This document shows, piece by piece, positions 7,245 through 8,753 of a stretch of 8,753 nt of DNA. Position numbers and translations under genes: made by a program. This stretch comes from Candidatus Omnitrophota bacterium (GTDB taxonomy: Bacteria > Omnitrophota > Koll11 > Duberdicusellales > 4484-171), in the NCBI GenBank assembly GCA_021735115.1, contig JAIPHQ010000024.1:1-8753 (forward strand). Direction: 5' to 3'. The notes beneath the pieces were generated by a model, which had not been told where the DNA came from, ran no database searches, and saw nothing but the letters and a program-made list of their open reading frames with translations. The first letter of the stretch is position 1. Each line of letters starts with the position of its first letter.

Positions 7245-7502
7245 ATGAATACTGTTTATGTTTTATATAGCAAAAAGGATGATAAGTTTTACATAGGGTT
7301 TACATCAGATTTAAAAAGGCGTTTAGTAGAACACAAAGCTAAAAAGAATCACACAACTTTACGCTATAGTGATTTTGAATTGATATTCAGCGAGGATTTC
7401 AAAAACAAACAAGACGCATTACGCAGGGAAAAGTATTTTAAAACAACTAAAGGAAGAAAAGCTCTTAGATTAATGTTAAAAGAAACTTTGGAAGAAAGAT
7501 AA
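7245..7502 (+). CDS. Small GIY-YIG nuclease-domain protein
   Basis: This 85-residue protein is a stand-alone GIY-YIG domain of the UvrC N-terminal/YhbQ-like type. The GIY equivalent is VYV (4-6), and YIG is exact at 16-18. Arg25/Arg26 and His30 in LKRRLVEH supply the catalytic positions. Glu62 in RREKYFK is the expected metal ligand, so the active site looks intact. Such small proteins are widespread and their substrates are mostly unknown; some GIY-YIG enzymes are homing or transposon-linked nucleases. No DNA-binding extension is present. It has no Shine-Dalgarno: the ATG follows A-rich sequence right after a truncated tRNA-Gln, and an intact tRNA-Gln begins 34 nt after its stop. This placement suggests insertion into a tRNA locus. 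Confidence 0.85.
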   Translation: MNTVYVLYSKKDDKFYIGFTSDLKRRLVEHKAKKNHTTLRYSDFELIFSEDFKNKQDALRREKYFKTTKGRKALRLMLKETLEER

Positions 7503-7535
7503 AAATTGTTTTAGAAAGTTAGCAAGAACAAAAAT

Positions 7536-7607
7536 TGCCCCGTGGTGTAATTGGCAACACAACTGACTCTGACTCAGTCATTCCTGGTTCGAGTCCAGGC
7601 GGGGCAA
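7536..7607 (+). tRNA. tRNA-Gln (anticodon CUG)
   Basis: A complete cloverleaf can be drawn: acceptor TGCCCCG/CGGGGCA (7536-7542 and 7600-7606), D-stem GTGT/ACAC, anticodon stem ACTGA/TCAGT (7562-7566 and 7574-7578) with loop CTCTGAC giving anticodon CTG at 7569-7571, four-base variable region, and T-arm CCTGG-TTCGAGT-CCAGG (7583-7599). The discriminator is A7607. The U1-A72 pair is typical for bacterial tRNA-Gln. CCA is not encoded. No separate promoter is evident between the GIY-YIG stop and the tRNA. Confidence 0.95.
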
Positions 7608-7628
7608 TTTTTATCAATTGAGAAGACT

Positions 7629-7664
7629 CTGCCCGGTACCAGAACAAAGTTCGGTACCGGGCAG
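7629..7664 (+). repeat. Strong hairpin 1 (perfect 12-bp inverted repeat)
   Basis: CTGCCCGGTACC at 7629-7640 is perfectly inverted at 7653-7664. Inside the 12-nt loop GAAC/GTTC (7642-7645, 7649-7652) can add four pairs. It is not followed by a T-run, so it is not a normal terminator. It lies 21 nt after the intact tRNA-Gln and abuts hairpin 2. Confidence 0.85.
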
Positions 7665-7707
7665 CCCAGAACCGAATTTATTCTGGTTCGGGGCTGGTTC
7701 TGGGCTG
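7662..7707 (+). repeat. Strong hairpin 2 (perfect 12-bp inverted repeat) joined to the tRNA 3' half
   Basis: CAGCCCAGAACC at 7662-7673 is perfectly inverted at 7696-7707, and CCGAA/TTCGG (7672-7676, 7687-7691) can pair inside. An alternative pairing CCAGAA/TTCTGG (7666-7671, 7681-7686) competes. The right arm runs straight into the anticodon region of the tRNA-Gln 3' half. TTATTCTGGTTCG at 7678-7690 differs by one base deletion from the tRNA sequence at 7714-7727, so part of the hairpin may be tRNA-derived. Confidence 0.8.
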
Positions 7708-7743
7708 ATTCAGTTATTCTTGGTTCGAATCCAAGCAGGGCAA
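7705..7743 (+). pseudogene. 3' half of a tRNA-Gln gene
   Basis: TCAGT (7710-7714) is the 3' anticodon strand, TATT the variable region, CTTGG-TTCGAAT-CCAAG (7719-7735) a perfect T-arm, and CAGGGCA (7736-7742) the acceptor 3' strand with discriminator A7743. The same parts are found in the intact tRNA-Gln with scattered differences. TG at 7706-7707 fits anticodon positions 35-36 of a Gln tRNA, but position 33 would be G instead of T, so true tRNA sequence starts in the anticodon loop. No 5' half precedes it. Confidence 0.8.
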
Positions 7744-7765
7744 TTCTTATCTTCTTTAGTTTTCT

Positions 7766-7779
7766 GGGGCAATTTTTAT
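7766..7779 (+). repeat. Copy of the tRNA-Gln acceptor end and its 3' flank
   Basis: GGGGCAATTTTTAT at 7766-7779 repeats exactly the sequence at 7601-7614, which is the acceptor 3' strand of the intact tRNA-Gln(CUG) plus its downstream flank. The two copies bracket the hairpins and the tRNA 3' half (7615-7765). Confidence 0.75.
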
Positions 7780-7813
7780 AGACGTCCTATTCTCGTCAAA
7801 AGTAGACGTCCTA
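7779..7813 (+). repeat. 11-bp direct repeat, 24-nt spacing
   Basis: TAGACGTCCTA occurs at 7779-7789 and 7803-7813. The sequence after each copy is only partly similar. The second copy also sits in a small hairpin (AAAGTAG 7799-7805 with CTACTTT 7811-7817). Two copies are too few to call a CRISPR array. Confidence 0.6.
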
Positions 7814-7849
7814 CTTTCGGTCATTTGGGGATACTTTAAAACTTATGCT

Positions 7850-7963
7850 TGTCATTGCGAGGAGCGTAAGCGACGAAGCAATCTTTAACAAGTATATTAG
7901 AGATTGCTTCGCCTTTGACAAAAAGAGCATTAAAATAGATGATTGTCAAAGACTCGCAATGAT
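7850..7963 (+). mobile_element. MITE-like palindromic element ending in TCATTGCGAG/CTCGCAATGA
   Basis: TCATTGCGAG (7852-7861) is perfectly inverted at 7953-7962. Further in, CGAAGCAATCT (7874-7884) is inverted at 7901-7911 around a 16-nt loop. The pattern of TCATTGCGAG ends around GAAGCAATCT is one I recognise as a recurrent intergenic repeat in many bacterial genomes. There is no coding capacity, so any mobility would depend on an enzyme acting in trans. The right arm is interrupted by a second palindrome. Confidence 0.75.
7913..7951 (+). repeat. Inner palindrome interrupting the right arm of the MITE-like element
   Basis: CTTTGACAA at 7913-7921 is perfectly inverted at 7943-7951 with an AT-rich loop of 21 nt. 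It occupies the place where the right arm should carry the complement of GGAGCGTAAGCGA from the left arm (7861-7873). Confidence 0.65.
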
Positions 7964-7997
7964 ATTAGAAGTTACAAAAATAAATTCCAATCTTTTC

Positions 7998-8025
7998 TTT
8001 AAATAACTCATATTTTTTGTATAAT
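7998..8025 (+). promoter_or_regulatory. Promoter of the LysM-amidase gene
   Basis: A perfect -10 TATAAT lies at 8020-8025, with a weak -35 candidate TTTAAA at 7998-8003 (16-nt spacer). The ATG at 8035 begins only 9 nt after the -10, so the transcript would be leaderless or nearly so. No Shine-Dalgarno is seen before the ATG. Confidence 0.55.
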
Positions 8026-8034
8026 AAACTATCT

Positions 8035-8753
8035 ATGAATGTTAAGTTTAATAAGGTAAAGGTATTATCAATATTTTTACTTATCTTTTTAGCTTCTTGT
8101 GCTCGGGCACCAGTTTATAAAACTGTTCCACCTTCCCAAAGAGTTGATTATCCAAAGACTCCACCAGTTATGCGTAAAGATTTGGTTCATACAGTTGGGC
8201 CGGGTGAAACTGTCTGGCGGATAGCCAAAATGTATGACGTTGATACTAAGGAAGTTGTTCACAAAAATAAGATAAGAGATCCCAGAGAAATAGAGATGGG
8301 CCAAAAGTTAGTTGTACCTAAAGCAGCTCCGATTCGGCCGGTTGTGACCTTATATCCTACCAATAAATGGAAATATATTATCATTCATCATAGTGCAACC
8401 GATATAGGTAATGCTTTGGCTTTTAACCGTTATCATAATTTAAGAGGATTTACCCGGGGTCTGGGTTATCATTTTGTGATCGATAATGGTACCAAAGGTA
8501 AATTTGATGGACAAATTGAGGTATCCCCGCGTTGGCTAAAAAAACAAGATGGAGCTCATTGCCGAGCTGGTGGGATGAACTCTAGGGCAATTGGTATTTG
8601 CCTTGTAGGGAATTTTAATAGCGGCAAAATTACCGAAAAACAGATGGATTCTTTAGTCTATCTAGTAAATCGTTTGCGAAAATACTATAATATCCCAAAA
8701 AGCAAAATTTTAGGCCATGGACAGGTACCGGGTGCACATACTGATTGTCCGGG
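8035..8753 (+). CDS. LysM and N-acetylmuramoyl-L-alanine amidase lipoprotein, 3' truncated by window
   Basis: About 240 codons are visible before the window edge. A lipoprotein signal (basic NVKFNKVK, hydrophobic core, lipobox LASC with Cys22) predicts lipidation and anchoring to the outer or inner membrane. A proline-rich linker precedes a LysM peptidoglycan-binding domain (about 51-95). From about 112 comes an amidase_2/PGRP domain. IIIHHSA supplies the first zinc ligand (His118), and GHGQV with DCPG supply His228 and Cys238, like T7 lysozyme and PGRP amidases. It should cleave the bond between MurNAc and L-Ala in periplasmic peptidoglycan, in recycling or remodelling. The ATG at 8035 is the only start that gives a full signal peptide. 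It lies apart from the secretion and lipoate genes and appears to have its own promoter. Confidence 0.9.
   Translation, partial: MNVKFNKVKVLSIFLLIFLASCARAPVYKTVPPSQRVDYPKTPPVMRKDLVHTVGPGETVWRIAKMYDVDTKEVVHKNKIRDPREIEMGQKLVVPKAAPIRPVVTLYPTNKWKYIIIHHSATDIGNALAFNRYHNLRGFTRGLGYHFVIDNGTKGKFDGQIEVSPRWLKKQDGAHCRAGGMNSRAIGICLVGNFNSGKITEKQMDSLVYLVNRLRKYYNIPKSKILGHGQVPGAHTDCP

Larger units (their letters stand above)
7608..8034. other. Gene-free interval filled with repeats and tRNA debris
   Basis: No credible gene is seen on either strand in these 427 nt. The interval holds two hairpins, a tRNA-Gln 3' half, a copied tRNA acceptor end, an 11-bp direct repeat, a nested palindromic element and the amidase promoter. 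Short open frames here overlap the tRNA or the hairpins and have no protein-like features. Confidence 0.8.

Noticed and set aside
7218..7743. Trans-spliced or intron-containing tRNA
   Set aside because: Anticodon-arm bases are missing from both halves, the break flanks cannot pair with each other, position 33 is not T in the 3' half, and no group I intron core was recognised. Decay after insertion fits better.
7779..7817. Possible CRISPR remnant from the TAGACGTCCTA repeats
   Set aside because: Only two 11-bp copies with a 13-nt gap, no regular spacers and no cas genes in the window.
7551..7839. Two overlapping open frames (7551-7781 and 7618-7839)
   Set aside because: They lie over the intact tRNA-Gln, the hairpins and the tRNA 3' half. 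The predicted peptides mirror repeat sequence and have no domain or credible ribosome binding site.
8089..8304. Minus-strand open frame of 71 codons
   Set aside because: It lies wholly within the + strand LysM-amidase gene, which has clear domain motifs; the antisense peptide has none.

Overview
The window is AT-rich DNA from a diderm (Gram-negative-type) bacterium. It holds a run of type II secretion genes, a lipoate-synthesis/dihydrolipoamide dehydrogenase cluster, a disturbed glutamine-tRNA locus and the start of a cell-wall amidase lipoprotein gene. Several features recall uncultured lineages such as Candidatus Omnitrophota: a GspI-to-GspM operon with a PilM/PilN-like GspL, heptamer repeats in a pilin leader, TCATTGCGAG-ended palindromes and small GIY-YIG genes. 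That assignment is an impression from style, not proof. All genes are on the + strand.

Positions 1-4151 hold gspI, gspJ, gspK, gspL and gspM in the classical order, tightly spaced and likely co-transcribed. GspI, GspJ and GspK are minor pseudopilins that form the tip of the pseudopilus. GspL and GspM form the inner-membrane platform that links the cytoplasmic ATPase to the pseudopilus. The ATPase, GspF, GspG and the outer-membrane secretin are not in the window.

Positions 4155-7135 hold a lipoate module: a LplA/LipM-family acyltransferase or ligase that starts 3 nt after gspM, a lipoyl synthase LipA whose start overlaps it, and dihydrolipoamide dehydrogenase Lpd. The first two would make lipoyl groups on carrier proteins and Lpd would re-oxidise them. 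The lipoylated E2 or H-protein must be encoded elsewhere. An A-rich/T-rich inverted-repeat element sits between lipA and lpd and supplies the last codons of lipA. A hairpin after lpd probably ends this unit.

Positions 7180-7780 are the most unusual part. A tRNA-type promoter leads into the 5' part of a tRNA-Gln gene that breaks off in the D-arm and runs into a small GIY-YIG nuclease gene. An intact tRNA-Gln(CUG) follows, then two strong hairpins, then the 3' half of a tRNA-Gln whose acceptor strand pairs with the first 5' fragment and not with the intact tRNA. A further copy of a tRNA acceptor end lies downstream. It looks like a tRNA-Gln array repeatedly rearranged by small mobile or selfish DNA.

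Positions 7781-8034 are non-coding, with a short direct repeat and a nested palindromic (MITE-like) element. From 8035 to the window edge runs a lipoprotein with a LysM domain and an N-acetylmuramoyl-L-alanine amidase domain, apparently expressed from a promoter only a few bases before its ATG.
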